Origin: Aplectana chamaeleonis
Lineage: Eukaryota > Nematoda > Chromadorea > Rhabditida > Cosmocercidae
DNA length: 64,000 nt
Reading direction: 5' to 3'
Assembly (NCBI GenBank): GCA_029168955.1
Contig: JAPDOI010000702.1
Span: 186,001-250,000 of the forward strand
Of the stretch, positions 1 through 11,689 are shown one piece after another; the first letter of the stretch is position 1, and each line of letters starts with the position of its first letter. The notes beneath the pieces are model-generated. The model made no database searches and was not told the DNA's origin. It saw nothing but the letters and a program-made list of their open reading frames with translations. The position numbers and the translations under genes were made by a program.

Positions 1-212
1 TCCAGCCACAACGGGTGAAGTTTTACACCCGATTCGCATCACGTAAATGCGTATCGATCGGGCTAGCTACAGCCGGTGTCGGACGAATATGACGGGGGTT
101 TTAGCACCCTGATAAATACTGCTTTGCGTTTACTCGGTTGTGATGATGGGCCCGAACGATTTGGTGCCCGAAAACATGAACATCTTGCTGTTGGGAAAGT
201 TTCTACGTGAGT

Positions 213-662
213 GGTATACCCTGTCCCAAACGAGATGGCAAGCGGGGAGTCCAAAGAAGCAGCGCTCCCCCTGCGTCTCTGACATTTTTGAATTACGGTA
301 CGACGTCGCGTACGCAAATACGTAACATGTCTTACCGTAATCCAAAAACAGATGACTTCGTGCCCTTCAAGCCATTATCCATATGCTAAAACATTTTTCC
401 TGTCACGCAAAGAAGAATATCCGGATCAAGAAGGAGTATCACGAGCATTTCGAGCGAAAAGAACGCAAAAGAGTAATGAAGAATGTGAACTAAAGAAGTG
501 AGAACGTGGAAAACTCATCGAATCCTGTTTTTGGATTACGGAAAGACATATTACGTATTTGCGCACCCGAAGTCTAACCGTAATCCAAAAATGTCAGAGA
601 CGCTGAGAGTGCGCTGCTTCTCTGACTCTTCACTTGCCATCTCGTTTGGGGACAAGGTATAT
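213..662. repeat. Palindromic (foldback) element
   Basis: Two arms of about 140 bases, 213-353 and 524-661, are imperfect reverse complements around a spacer of about 170 bases. Both arms carry the blocks CAAACGAGATGGCAAG and GCGTCTCTGACATTTTTG. No coding capacity is evident; the open frames here come from the two arms reading each other's complement. Most likely a non-autonomous DNA transposon relic. Target duplication not identified. Confidence 0.7.
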
Positions 663-1728
663 CCTGGACAAACCTAAGCCTAATCTGGGGCAAATGGATG
701 AACTATGAAGAGAATAAACACTCATTTCAGTCTGCCAGTTACGATCCACCCAGGACTTCAGAATCTAAGAGATGCAGAATCACATTAACAGGGTACAATG
801 ATGACGACACATAGAAAGGGATAGATAAGAGCCGGAAAATAGCAGAAAATGCTGACTCATGCCTTTGGAAGTAAGGGATACAGCTATATCACGCGAAGCA
901 GTAATTTTTACACTCCAAAACTCGAGTCGAAGCTACTTTAAAAAGGAGGAAAAACGAATTTATGGAGCATTCCAGCACATGCTCAAGAAATTTCACTTTA
1001 CAGCGCGAGTTCGTTGTTTACCACTTCGTCAGCACGACACTTTCGAACGCCCCATATCAGTGATTAGTCACGAGAAACTGTGCATTTTGCCCTGACGTAA
1101 TCACTACGTTCCGTAGCAGGATTGAACAGCACGATTGTTCACCTTAACTCACAATAAAACTAATCTAGAACTGTTTTTTTTTAGGACAACCTTCTGCACA
1201 AAGGTTCAGATTCTATCAAAATTAATGCTTCAAGGCCTGCGCAGAGTCTGGCGGCAAAAGTCGCGCCGCAATTACGAGAAATAGAGAGCATGTACAAAGC
1301 TGCGTAGCCGCCCTCTATCCTTCAACGCGGAGGCACGACTTTTGCAGCTCGACTACGCGGAAGCCTTTGTATGTCACTTCCAAGACACCTGAGCCCGGAA
1401 TTCCCAAGGTAAGGAATATCTGGAATGATAGACACAGATATGAGGTATGGTCCATCTTTTGGAATACTGGAAAACTACGGCAGGCGAACGGTAGCTTGAT
1501 CAGTCGACCGAAATCTCACACGGATGCTTCTGTGCAGATTCCGGAGGGAATCCTCTTTCCCAGCAGCCCGTAATGAGCAAAAAAAAACGCGAAATGAGCC
1601 AGCAATTTCCCCACGGTGGAGAGCTCTCTTGATGGAGTTGATATTGATTTCAGAATAAAAGATCGAAATTGACTGTGCCTTGCCTCTTCAGTTAACGATA
1701 TAGTCAAGTGTCGGAATCGTGATCTGAA
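663..1728. other. Unassigned intergenic DNA
   Basis: No gene was recognised. A frame open for 78 codons at 859-1095 has no recognisable motif and no convincing splice context. A short inverted repeat (GGCAAAAGTCGCGCC near 1,252, matched near 1,330) suggests another small MITE fragment. Confidence 0.4.
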
Positions 1729-1853
1729 TATCCTCTGTTTCCAAGTGTGATTTATTTCCGTTCGCCGCGTGCGTACGCTGCATCTGACTCTCCCCACAAT
1801 GCCGCACAAGCGCGCGAGGGAACAGAGTGAATATCGCTCGGAACCAGAGGATA
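1729..1853. mobile_element. Small TA-flanked MITE, copy 1
   Basis: The ends are TATCCTCTGTTTCC and GGAACCAGAGGATA, terminal inverted repeats of about 14 bases. If the outer TA is the duplicated target, this is a Tc1/mariner-type insertion. A second copy lies at 17,590-17,746 in the opposite orientation and a decayed third at about 39,538-39,690. All share the internal blocks with CGCGCGAGGGAACAGAG and GTGATTTATTTCC. Confidence 0.75.
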
Positions 1854-2182
1854 CATATAGTAGCTACAAAAATAAAAATTCTACTAGACAAGAGCCTTCG
1901 ATGTTAGATTTCGAACGAATAGAATGATTCGAAAATCGAATTTTTAGAACTCCCCGAAAGAACAAATGACTCGAATATCCTCTTATGAAAATTTCCGAAT
2001 CAATAAAATTCTAGAATATAGTCTTTTTAAAAGACTCTCTGAAGGGCTGATTTTCCTGAGTAGTTTTTTTTTTTTTAATTCGCAATGAACTATTCGACAA
2101 TGACCCGTTTCGAGCTTCTAAACGACTGATTTTTTTTTGAAAACCGCCTTTTTGAAAATATTAGGTAAATAATCTTCCCTAA
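1854..2182. other. AT-rich unassigned DNA
   Basis: AT-rich sequence with scattered TTCGAA-like words around 1,905-1,960, reminiscent of the satellites at 15, 17 and 53 kb. No gene or clear transposon end was seen. Confidence 0.35.
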
Positions 2183-2333
2183 AGCCCCTTTCATAGTTTG
2201 CCGGCCGACGTCGGACGACTCGTTATCAAACTTGATAAGTCAAGATGGATAATGTGGACAGGATAGGGTAGATAGATATTGCACATTCAATAACGAGTCG
2301 TCCGAGGTCGGTCGGGCAAGTGTGAAAGGGGCT
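2183..2333. mobile_element. Harbinger-like MITE with TAA target duplication
   Basis: The element opens with AGCCCCTTTCA and closes with TGAAAGGGGCT. About 44 bases at each end are inverted copies (GACGACTCGTTAT against ATAACGAGTCGTC). It is flanked by TAA at 2,180-2,182 and again at 2,334-2,336. A 3-bp TWA duplication with G/C-rich termini is the PIF/Harbinger hallmark; no transposase is present. Confidence 0.8.
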
Positions 2334-3087
2334 TAAGAGAGTTCTCGAGAACCCCTGATGATAAAACTATCCAAAAATATCGTGATTTCAAAATTTTTAA
2401 AAGAATGGTTATTTTCTGAAGTAATGCACCTGAAATTGATTTTTTTGCGAAATTAAGCATACTCGATTAGTTGAAACGGTTTTTATGAACCCCCTAAAAG
2501 TTCGTAAGAAGGATGACTTCAAATAAAACCTCTGCAAAAATCCCGATACAGAAGTATGTTCGAATATGGTCTTAAGTTTACGAAAGTTCATTTCAATTCA
2601 ATAGCTTTATTTTGCAATAAAGAAACATACGGAATGTATGTGAAGAAAGGTTAAATACGGTAGCCTGCGTACGCAGGCAAACAGAACAAAAAGCAAATAA
2701 AATAAAACACTCGTACGATAAAGCACCCTGTGTAAAGCTTCAGCAGAAGGGGGTTCACAAAATTCAAACCGTTCACAAAATTTTGATCCGGTTTTAGGCT
2801 TTTCCAATCCAACTTTCGTGATCTTCCACAACGGCATTCACTCACTGTGTTCCAATGGAAAAGATTCTCCTTGAGAGATGTAGTTGAAAAAATTCATTAT
2901 GAATGCATGAGTTGTACGTAAATTTTAGAATAATCGCCTTCAAAAGACGGATTTACACATCAGGAATAAAATCGGAAAGGGAATGACCGTAAGTCTCATG
3001 AAAGAAGAGCAAATGAAAAGACGAAAAGAATGAAATTTCGTAAGAACACTCAAAAATCAACAGAAAACTCAAGCAACGACTTGTTTC
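2334..3087. other. Unassigned intergenic DNA before the R1 LINE
   Basis: No gene was recognised. Short open frames on the minus strand (2,607-2,845) lack splice signals or known motifs. Confidence 0.35.
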
Positions 3088-3458
3088 CACAAATATCTTC
3101 TTCTTCTTCTGCAGCCTCAAAGTGGTTTTTGTCATATGTTGAGGAACTGGGCGGCCTTCACAGGATTCGTCCAAAGGTCCATTGTTGTTAAGGAGGTAGG
3201 TCTCTTCGGGCACATGAACAAGTGCGCCGTGTCGTGTCCGGGAGCACCACAGTCCGGGCATGCGTCTGGTCGGCTGCTGTCGATCTTGTTGACGTAAGAC
3301 ATGAGCAGAATAGAGTGACCACAGCGCAGCGATGCAAGAGCACATCTGGCTCGTCTGCCGAGTTGAGACTCGAACTCGCAAACCGAGGCGGCAATTTCCC
3401 AAGATAGGGTTCACAGCCGCCTTTGCCTAGATATCCTCGAACAAATTGCGTGTGCTCC

Positions 3459-4860
3459 TCACGCAGAAGACGAAGCCTTCCATGTTGAGTCGGCCCATCT
3501 CTGTACATCAACTTTACGAGGAGCATCGGCGAACGGCGTCCTAATCGACCTCTCTCTTATGGGCTTCATGATTCTCTTTGACGGATGATTCAGCTGCCTC
3601 AGAACATTAATATACATCTGCTGTGCCTGGAGTTCACAATGCTCCTTGACCGGCAATATGCAGGCCTCCGCGTGAAGATGCTCCACCGGGGAGCTCCTTG
3701 CACAACCGGTAGCAATTCTAAGCGCAGCATTCTGTACACGCTGCAGCTTATTCCAGGAGCTGTCAGACACCAGGTGCTGCCACACTGGTGCCGCATATTC
3801 CAGAGCCGGCTGAAGTATTGCTCTGTAGGTTCTCAATATAGTCTCTCGGCTGCTTCTCCATGATGTTCCTCCGAGAGCTCTCAGAATATTAAGTCTAGCC
3901 TTTGACGACTGTTTGTTTCTGTTCCGCGTATTGTGGAACTTCAGTGAGGGATCAAGAATAAGGCCAAGCAGCTTGGGGAATTTTGCTGCTGGCAACAGGT
4001 CACCATCCCATTTGACATCTGGATGGGCACTGTGTTCCTTGGTGTTCGTTGTGAACACTGAAACAGAGGATTTTGCGGCAGAGACTGTGAGCATCATTTT
4101 ATCGAGGAAGAGCTTCAACTCGACGAGATAGGCGCTGATCTTGTTAGCGGCTACTTGCAGGTCACGATCCTGGCACATGATGGTGATGTCGTCGGCATAC
4201 ATAACAATCGCGCCCATCATTGGGAGGCTCGAATGTCCTCAAGATACAGGCTGAATAGGGCAGGGGCCAACACTCCGCCTTGCGGAACACCGGCTGCTAT
4301 TGGAATGCTATCGGATACATGATTCTGGAACAGAACCTTAGCACGGCGGCCTTTAGTGAACGCTGCAATCCATCGCTTCTGCCATGATGGTAGCGACGAC
4401 TTGAGCAGTTTCTCGGACAGCAGTCCCAAGTTAACAGAGTCAAACGCTTTGCTCAGGTCGAGGGCGACGGCCACCGTTCTCAGGGGCTTCTCATGTTGAA
4501 CCCATCGACCGCAAAGCTCACTATCTCTAATAGAGCTGTTGTAGTGGAGTGAAGTTTCCTGAACCCATGCTGATGCTGCTGTCGCTCATTTTGATCAGCC
4601 AGGTCCGTCACGATCAACTTTTCAGCTAATTTAGCGACGGGCGATAACAGGCTTATTGGTCGAAAGCCCTTTGCCGTGCTTTGGGACTTGCCTGGCTTTG
4701 GCAACGGTATCACATTGGCTGTCTTCCAAGCTTGGGGTAGAGTGCAGGTCCGGAAAGAAGTGTTAATGATATCTGCAAGCATCGGTAGAAGTTCCGTGGG
4801 AAGCTTCTTCAGGATGGCTTGGGAGATACCGTCAAGTCCGATAGCCTTCGAATTCCGCAT
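3459..4860 (-). pseudogene. R1 reverse transcriptase fragments
   Basis: Three consecutive open segments (4,860-4,480, 4,474-4,217, 4,220-3,459) encode the RT fingers, palm and thumb. Motifs are KPGKSQSTAKGFRPISLLSP, HGFRKLHSTTTALLE, VALDLSKAFDSVN, AAGVPQGGVLAP and MYADDITIMC, with both catalytic aspartates present. The thumb/connection (PKLLGLILDPSLKFH, AAPVWQHLV) follows. Breaks between segments are frameshifts or stops, so no intact enzyme can be made. Confidence 0.9.
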
Positions 4861-5766
4861 TTCTTTGATAGACTTCTCTACTCTGCGTGAGAGTAAAGGC
4901 CTCAGAAGCGTTCATGAGCGGCAACCGGCTCCAGTTCTCTTAACCGTGACTCTGTTCTGCACGCCTCGCTTGGCACGTGTGATGAAGAAGTTCTTGCCGA
5001 GCACAAGCAGCCGCTTTCCTGATTTGAAGACGTTCTCCTCGAACTCAATGGCGGAGCCATCGAGGGAGCGGACTTGCCGGAAATTTTCCTCAACACTTTC
5101 CACGTCGTAGTTCCGTCAGCCTTGAAATTCAGCTTTTCAGTGAACTTCTCCCAGCATTCCTTCTTGTTCTTATCCAGATCCTGCTTGATCTCTGTTATCC
5201 AGCACAGCTATGTCCGGGTCTAGATGGTCTGCGGCTCTCCTCTTCATCTCTGGTTCTTATCTTCTGCAGTATTTCCCTGCTGACATTTGGAAAAAGGTCT
5301 TGACACGACCCTCCAGGAATTGCAGCTTTCATGGCCTTGCGGATGGCACTTGTTAGATGGCGCTCTTTCTGATGAACATCACCATTCCATGGGTAGTCGA
5401 CCGCATGGCGAAGTGCAACATCTCTGAACAGGGTCCAGTCTGCTAGGCCTAAATTAAGATAAGTACTGATGATTGACGAAAACCAGAGTAAGGGGCAAAG
5501 AGAGTCAGAGAGATCAATATAGACAAAGACGGGAATGTGATCACTGGAGAGAGTTGTGGTTGTGGACCACGTGCAAGCATTTAGAGAGACTTGGATGACA
5601 CAAGAGATGTCTGGGCTAGAAGGTCGGCCGTTGGCGGTAGGAGACGAGTGGGCTGGTCATCATTGAGGATAACCAGGTCACACTCCTCCAGCCCATTCTT
5701 TCGACATCTTCCCTCTGGCGTCAGAACCAAGAGCGGAACAGAACGTGTGAGCATTGAAGTCACCCG

Positions 5767-6548
5767 CTAAGACAGCTGAAGGGGAGAGTGAGCAGTCGTA
5801 CACAACTGCTTAAGGAGGGGAATAGGATTATAAGAGGGGTGACAAGATGATATAGGAGGAATATATATGTTAAATAGAGATAAAAAAAAGGGGTTTTGAG
5901 GGAGGTGGACAGGAATGTACTCGAGAGTACCGTCCTTAGGAGTATTAGGGATAATATGAGAAGGTAAGGCAGATTGAACGAAAGTAGACACTCCGCCCCC
6001 AAGAGCTGTCCTTGGCATGTGATAGGCGGTGTAGCCCGGAATGTTAGGTTGGGGATAAGTGGTAGATGGAGAGAGCTTGGTTTCTTGAACCATGATAACA
6101 TCCGGGTGATGAGAACGTGCGAATAGAGAGAGTTCAGATAACTTGTTGCGAAGGCCGTTGAGATTAATGTGAACAATGGAGAGGGGGCGGTTGGTAATTG
6201 AGGAATCAGAGTTGTTGGGGGTAGAGCATAGAACACAACGAAAGGATGAGTCATGATGCCTCACAGAACTGAGGCCCGAACAGGAGAAGTGCACCCACCT
6301 ATGGCATCCGAAGCACTGGACACTTGTTTTATGCCAGGTAACATCCTCGCCGCAGGTGGCACATGGATACTTCCGTGCTGGACCTGGATTCCTCTCGACG
6401 CCGGCCCTTTGTAATAAAATCCTCAGGAGAGCTGCGGCCGACCAGCACCTCTCCCATGACAAAAACCCTCTTCTCGGAGGGGTTGACGTCGGTTTGCACG
6501 GAGGCGATCTTCTTTCCTCCACACTGCCACGGCACGAACGTACGACAT
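5767..6548 (-). pseudogene. R1 N-terminal region: 2A motif, PHD-like finger, APE endonuclease
   Basis: The frame carrying 2A, zinc finger and endonuclease N-terminus is open from the element's 5' end to about 5,767 and then shifts to neighbouring frames. An ATG 9 bases inside the 5' boundary (6,546-6,548) is in a different frame from the 2A frame, so at least one small indel has occurred. The endonuclease shows HINLNGLRNK, the ETK catalytic glutamate and GGGVSTFV. Its later half (VILNDDQPTR, SSDHIPVF) is in other frames at 5.5-5.7 kb. Confidence 0.85.
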
Positions 6549-6557
6549 CTCGGCAGT

Positions 6558-6700
6558 CACAAATATCTCTATGATTAATAGCATACACAAATAAATAGAA
6601 ACGGCGAAGCAGGATGAAAGTCTCAGAAAGCATAAAAAGCGCGCAGCTAATAAAAAGCTAATCGCTTGAGGCATTTGCGTCAATGGCGTGACGTAGCATA
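6558..6700. other. Flank between R1 and the 5.2-kb inverted-repeat region
   Basis: Short AT-rich stretch containing the R1 5'-side target duplication (6,558-6,566). No feature beyond this. Confidence 0.4.
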
Positions 6701-7749
6701 CTCAGGCACTCGAGGGGGGCAAGCCTCGTTCATTTTCGCACAAGGGGGTCAGCCTTGAACTGTATTTGTGGGCGGAGACTTGAGAGGGACGGCGCTCAGA
6801 CCACCGTTGAGCCAGCCCTCTGCACCGCGACGCGACCGTTGGGATTCGAGCAGGTTTTCAACGGTGGAGCACACAATCTCAACCCTCGTTTTCGTCATTT
6901 GTTTCACCACTTCATTCTTCTTCTTCTGCTTTCACAACTCGAATCAAAATTCCGTTTTTTCCTCTCAGTAGATTTGTTGAACCATTCATTTTGCATTGTC
7001 TTCAGGCACTATTCCACCTTCCGATATGCTTTTGTTTGTTGGATCTCCGTCGTCTTGCCGAGATGAAAGAAGGCCACTCCAGAAACGATCCAACGTAGCT
7101 ACGTGGAAGACGGATTCGTGGAGCCATCAGCTCATCAATAGGTATTTTTGTACCTTTCCTTCACAGCCCTTAGCCACCACTTGAAACTTTAATTTTCAGG
7201 AACGATGTGCGCGATTACAAGTGCGCCTTCGTTAATAGTGGCTGTGACTAGACAGCTCAGAAGGTAGTTTCCTTTGCAGTGAGGTTTCTTATGCAGTCTT
7301 TCTGATGAAGATAGTCTTATTGCAGGACTACGGAGGTAACTTGGGACGACACGAGGAACTACTGGAATGGGAAGGCAGTGTTGAACCCGCGGAACTTTTG
7401 GCATACACTCGCATCGTTATGCTCTACATGTTGTTTTCCTTTTTCGTAGATCTGCTACATTCCTATTATTCCTTTGTGTTGACATCTGAACCGTGGATGT
7501 TGCGATTTTTGTTTTTTTTTACGTGGGCTGGTTTCACAGATTATTGATTCATCGGATTTAACGATTTTTCATAAACATAGACTCAATGTGTGTTATTAAA
7601 GGTTACTTTTCAGTGAAATGGAAACTAAGAAGATTGTGGAAGCCGCCTCTTTGTACGACTGTGAATATTTGTGTAAACTACCATTAAAGTGAAGAGTATT
7701 CCGATAATTGTAATAAATATCAGTATATCTCAAGGAGTTTTCTAGTGTA

Positions 7750-8170
7750 ATCAGGGTGGAAGTCGTCCTGAACGGCGAGGAAGCGATGAGAACGAAGCAA
7801 TTCTAGGGCGCCTAAATATTGGCTTTGGGCTGACCCGCGTAACCACTGCGGGTGAGAACCGCGGTGGGACGGTCCCGCCGCGAAGAGATGATAGGTGCCA
7901 GCCTCGTTCCCACCGGCACGCCAGTTTGTCCTGGAAGGAAGGCTGGCGTCCTGGTGGAAGTAGGGCTTGCCCCCCTCGAGTGCCTGAGCGCCTCAGATAC
8001 TCGAGGGGGGCGAGCCCTACTTCCACCAGGACGCCAGCCTTCCTTCCATGACAAGGCTGGAGTGCCAGTGGAACGAGGCTGGCGCCCAGGGCTGGGCACG
8101 CGTCCCGGTTGACCTTAGAGGGGTGCATATTAGACGCTGCGGAGAGGGCAAAGGGGGGTGCCTAAACCGA
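7750..8170. repeat. Repeat copy (left) of an inverted pair, with internal palindrome
   Basis: 7,750-7,890 is an inverted copy of about 10,315-10,460; both contain the complement-related block around CCGCGTAACCACTGCGGGTG. Within it, 7,894-8,095 is a strong palindrome centred near 7,989 in which CTTGCCCCCCTCGAGTGCCT meets its inverse, the same word that ends the 5.2-kb element. This looks like two termini fused head to head. The AGGGGGGTGCCTAAA word near 8,150 recurs at 10,244. Confidence 0.65.
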
Positions 8171-8473
8171 ACACCCAGATAAAAACAAAGTGCCTGTTCT
8201 GCCGAATTTCAGGGAAAAAAATAGTACACGCTTTTCTTTTGATTTGTCAACTCTTCATCTCCGCTTTTCGAAACAAAAAACACTCACAGAATTCAAATTA
8301 TTGAAAGATATGCAGGTTGCGTTCGCAAAAATTAATAGTTGCTGTCGGGGTTTCATTTTATTAACTATGAATTAAGTATTATCTATAATTTGTTTCATTA
8401 CTTTGATAAAGAAATAAACACTACTCCGTTATCTAGTAGCAAGTAAGGATTGGTATGATGTCATGTTTCTCTG

Positions 8474-8725
8474 GTGCGACGTTCATTTATTACTACACGG
8501 GTGGTAACCGATTCGAGGCAAACATACAAAGAGAGCGCTCAGAAGCGCTATCGTTCACGTTCAAAAAAGGATCAGCGAACTGCTGTATTAGTACAGATTG
8601 AAATCACAGGTAGCACATTTAGTATCACGACTAGCCAACTAATTTTAGCTCATGAGAATGTGACTTATGGAAGAGATCCGATTGTGAAAATTGAGGACTT
8701 TGCAAGGTCTTGTGAGAGAAGTTAA
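8474..8725 (+). other. Unassigned open frame, 83 codons
   Basis: A frame with a Lys/Arg/Ser/Gln-rich first half and a hydrophobic/acidic second half (VLVQIEITGSTFSITTSQ) sits between repeats. No known domain, start context or splice site supports it. It could be a remnant of transposon coding sequence or chance. Confidence 0.15.
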
Positions 8726-8830
8726 TGATCGTGTCCTCCTTGAGAAGTACCATGTCTCTCCTCATGGTAAAAAAACTGCTATCAGTACCCTGCAGAGCAC
8801 AAGTGCACTGAATAGGGCTTTGGAATTATA

Positions 8831-9839
8831 AAAACCCGAGTTGTAGCCATCTGGAGTGCCGCAATCCTTTGAAATTCGGCTCGCCGTGCGATCTGGTGCT
8901 TGTCCGCAGCAACACAGCGCACACTGGAGTGGACGCGCACACAATATTAATTTAAAAATGTAATTTGTTACAGAACGGGAAGGAGAAAAGGGCTGAAACT
9001 GGAGTAAATGGAAGAAGGCAGAGGTACGATACTTTGAATGTAACCATTATAGAAATCTAATGTAAATAAACTAAGTTGGAGCGGGGTGAGTTTTTTGGAT
9101 TCGACAAGGTTCATTCAAATGAACCTAGTTGAATGAAAACAGCATTGAACATAAAAAGTAAGAGCATTGAAAGAAAGAGGAGAAGCTGGCGAACACCTTG
9201 GTTTCAATAAATTTGATATTTGCTGTGATATAAGAACCATAAACCTCGTCCCGGTTTTGTCCCGGTTTTCGGGGTAAAACTGGGACGAGATTTAAGGTCC
9301 TCAAATCACATTAAAAATCAGTCCTAATGAAAGTAAAATGTTTGCCAGATTCTCCTCTTTCTAACAATATCCTTTGCTCTCAGTTTAATGCTAGTTTTGA
9401 TCAACTAGGTTCGTTTGAATGAACCTTGTCACGGTTAAATATTTTCACCCGCTCTAACTTTGTTTATTTACATTAAATTTCTAAAATGGGTACATCCAGA
9501 ATAGACTACCATCACCATCTTCCATTTCCTTCAGTTTCAATCCTTTTCTCCTCCCCGTTCTGTAATAAAATACATTTTTTATTAATATTGTGGGCGCGTC
9601 CATTCCCGTGTGCGCTGTGTAGCTGCGTACAAACACCGTATCGCACGGCAAGCCGATTTTTAAGGGGCTGAGCAGAGTGCCACCGCGGCGCGGCGCGGTC
9701 TGATGATGGAGAGCCGTATCGATAGATCGCCGCGATCTATCAATACGGCTCTAAATCATCAGGCCGCGCCGCGCCGCGGTGGCACTCTGCTCAGCCCCTA
9801 AGGGAATGCGGCATTCTATGAGGGTAAAACTCGGGTTTT
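8831..9839. mobile_element. ~0.87-kb near-perfect palindromic element carrying a nested MITE
   Basis: The sequence reads as its own reverse complement from AAAACCCGAG at 8,831 to CTCGGGTTTT at 9,839. The centre is near 9,268, within a GTCCCGGTTTT/AAAACTGGGAC hairpin. Shared inverted words include CACACAATATTAAT (near 8,939) and ATTAATATTGTGGGC (near 9,580), and TTCAAATGAACCTAGTT and AACTAGGTTCGTTTGAA. The right arm is longer because a second element is inserted at 9,664-9,798. A foldback of this length would form a long hairpin RNA if transcribed. Confidence 0.8.
9664..9798. mobile_element. 135-bp GC-rich palindromic MITE with TAA target duplication
   Basis: Two 67-base arms, starting GGGGCTGAGCAGAGTGCC and ending GGCACTCTGCTCAGCCCC, match with about four differences. 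Flanks are TAA at 9,661-9,663 and 9,799-9,801. The other arm of the host palindrome shows what the empty site looked like (near 8,868), so the insertion is directly visible. A TWA duplication with GGG-starting termini points to PIF/Harbinger mobilisation. Confidence 0.85.
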
Positions 9840-10314
9840 CTACTCCCTACGAATCACATGAATCCTAACATTGTTCCACAACACAAAATAGTCCTGATTT
9901 CCACATCAGAGCAATCAAACACAGATTAACTATTCCTTCATAAGTTTATGAAAATATTCGACACAAAACACTATTTATTGCCATAGTAGTAGTTCTGTTG
10001 TCGGTAATTGTTCAATTGTTTTGTATTGAAAAATGTTTTATCTTTTGTCATAACTTACCGTCTTACTTACAAATTTTCCTCATGGGGTTGTTTTGAAGTT
10101 CAGAAATTACACTACCCTTTTTGTTGCCATTTTCGGAATATTCTCTATTCAGTGCTTTTTTTATATTCTTGTTCATCAAAATCAGGAGGTCAAGATCATG
10201 GCTGTCCAACTTTTCGGAAAACAGCCAATTTCGATTTCCCATAAGGGGGTGCCTAAAAATTACCGAGCTAAGGGGGGTGCATATTCAGATTCGCCAAGCC
10301 GGGACGTGTGCCCA
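9840..10314. other. AT-rich unassigned DNA
   Basis: No gene seen; open frames on the plus strand lack recognisable motifs. Confidence 0.3.
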
Positions 10315-10460
10315 GCCCTGCTGGCGCCCCCATCGTCTCTTCGCGGCGGGACCGACCTACCCCGGTTCTCACCCGCAGTGGTTACGCGGGTCATCCCAAA
10401 GCCAATATTTACCCTAGGATTTGCTCCGTTCTCGTCGATTTCTCGCCATTCAAAACAATT
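10315..10460. repeat. Repeat copy (right) of the inverted pair with 7,750-7,890
   Basis: Inverted relative to the left copy, sharing TTCTCACCCGCAGTGGTTAC and CCAAAGCCAATATTTA on the plus strand. Similarity fades into AT-rich sequence after about 10,460, where the two flanks still align weakly. Confidence 0.6.
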
Positions 10461-11689
10461 TCCTCACTAATTAGACTGGTAAAGCACTTGAAAACTATGA
10501 AAATTTATTTAAGCTTCAGTAATTGTAATAATCTTCATTTCACTATACTTGAATGATCAGAGACGTAAATACAAAGTTGTGAGGCGACTTACACGTTTTC
10601 GTTTTAATTTCTTTTCAGGTACTTTTTGTTGACCCAATTTCAGTTTGCATTGAAAATCGTCAAAAGCAACGGGAAAAAATCTGTGAACACCGACCTGCGT
10701 GATGAAGTGATTACACTAGAAGTGGAACTACTGAGGTCTAGATACCCGTACAAAAGATAATCAACAGGGTAGCAAGTACAAAAAACAGGAAAATAATGCC
10801 AACAACACATCAACAATATTTAGCAGAAAATAGTGATAAGGCAAATATTCCGCTTGGCTCCTCGTTCGTGTTATTCATCTTGCTCTTTTGAACTTTCGGA
10901 AAACTGTAATGTTGATAGTTTCAAACTTAGCTGACTGCTCAACTGTTTTCAGCACAGGAAAACCTACCCTTTAGGAAGTCCAGTTGTGTACTGCTGTAAC
11001 GATGTCGCACCCGCAATCGCTCAAGTGGCGCCTGAAAATCAATTTTAGGCAACCGGCTAAATGCTGTGGAGAAGCGCTAAAAATTACCTGTCGATGGACT
11101 GGTACCTTTTCCCCGAATTCCCAGGAGGTAAGGCGGGTCGTTCTTAGGGCTTTCTCACCATGACGCAAATCAACCAAACCGACCTATGGAATGAGTTTCC
11201 ATAGCAAACGAAATTAAGAGGAACCATGCCAAAGAGCACTAACTCACCATATTACAGTTGTGGTCATCGTATATCTCGGCGCTGCGAAAAAATTGCGATA
11301 AGAAAGCAAACGAACTCCTGTAATGAAATGTTAGAAGCCTAAGGTAAGCGGACGCCACCGATCGAACGAAAAGCCATAAGGAACAACTTGTTAAATAATT
11401 TTTCTATGTTTAGATGGAGGGAATTTCTGATTGATCACGTCCAAACCTTAACCCGGGGCTCCTTGAAGAGATAAATCTTCGCAAGGAGCCAAAAAATGTA
11501 AAACAAAAAAACTTTAACGAAACCAGAAAGAGATCTCATAATTCTGTTCCACACCATGAAATCTCCCTAAATGGATGGTTTATATGATCGAAAGAACGGG
11601 ATAAAAACAGAATCAGCAATAGAAGCATCGAACACAAAAGAATCAGAATGCTGAAAAGCAGCGCGGATTATGAAAACTTGAAGTGAGAT
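10461..11689. other. Unassigned DNA
   Basis: No gene was recognised. The stretch 10,618-10,760 is open after a TTTTCAG acceptor-like site, but no partner exon was found. Confidence 0.3.

Larger units (their letters stand above)
3097..6557 (-). mobile_element. R1: near-full-length APE-type LINE (non-LTR retrotransposon)
   Basis: Flanked by 9-bp target duplications CACAAATAT at 3,088-3,096 and 6,558-6,566, which fix both ends. In transcription order it shows a 2A-like motif GVERNPGP (6,379-6,402), a PHD-like zinc finger (CxxC, CxxC, H, C, CxxC; about 6,240-6,380), APE endonuclease motifs (NGLRNKLSEL, VQETKLS, SSDHIPVFV), reverse transcriptase motifs (GFRPISLLSP, ALDLSKAFDSVN, GVPQGGVLAPALF, YADDITI at about 4,185-4,205) and a decayed C-terminal knuckle. 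The 3' end is (AAG)n at 3,097-3,110. Several frameshifts and stops between 4.9 and 5.8 kb make it non-functional. R4 at 47,887 is the same family. Clade: Jockey/CR1-like or ingi-like; this cannot be fixed by eye. Confidence 0.92.

Noticed and set aside
7020..7430. Candidate spliced gene using GTATTTTT...TTTTCAG and GTAGTTTCC...TTGCAG introns
   Set aside because: Some in-phase joins are possible but the peptides match nothing recognisable and the region lies inside an inverted-repeat element.
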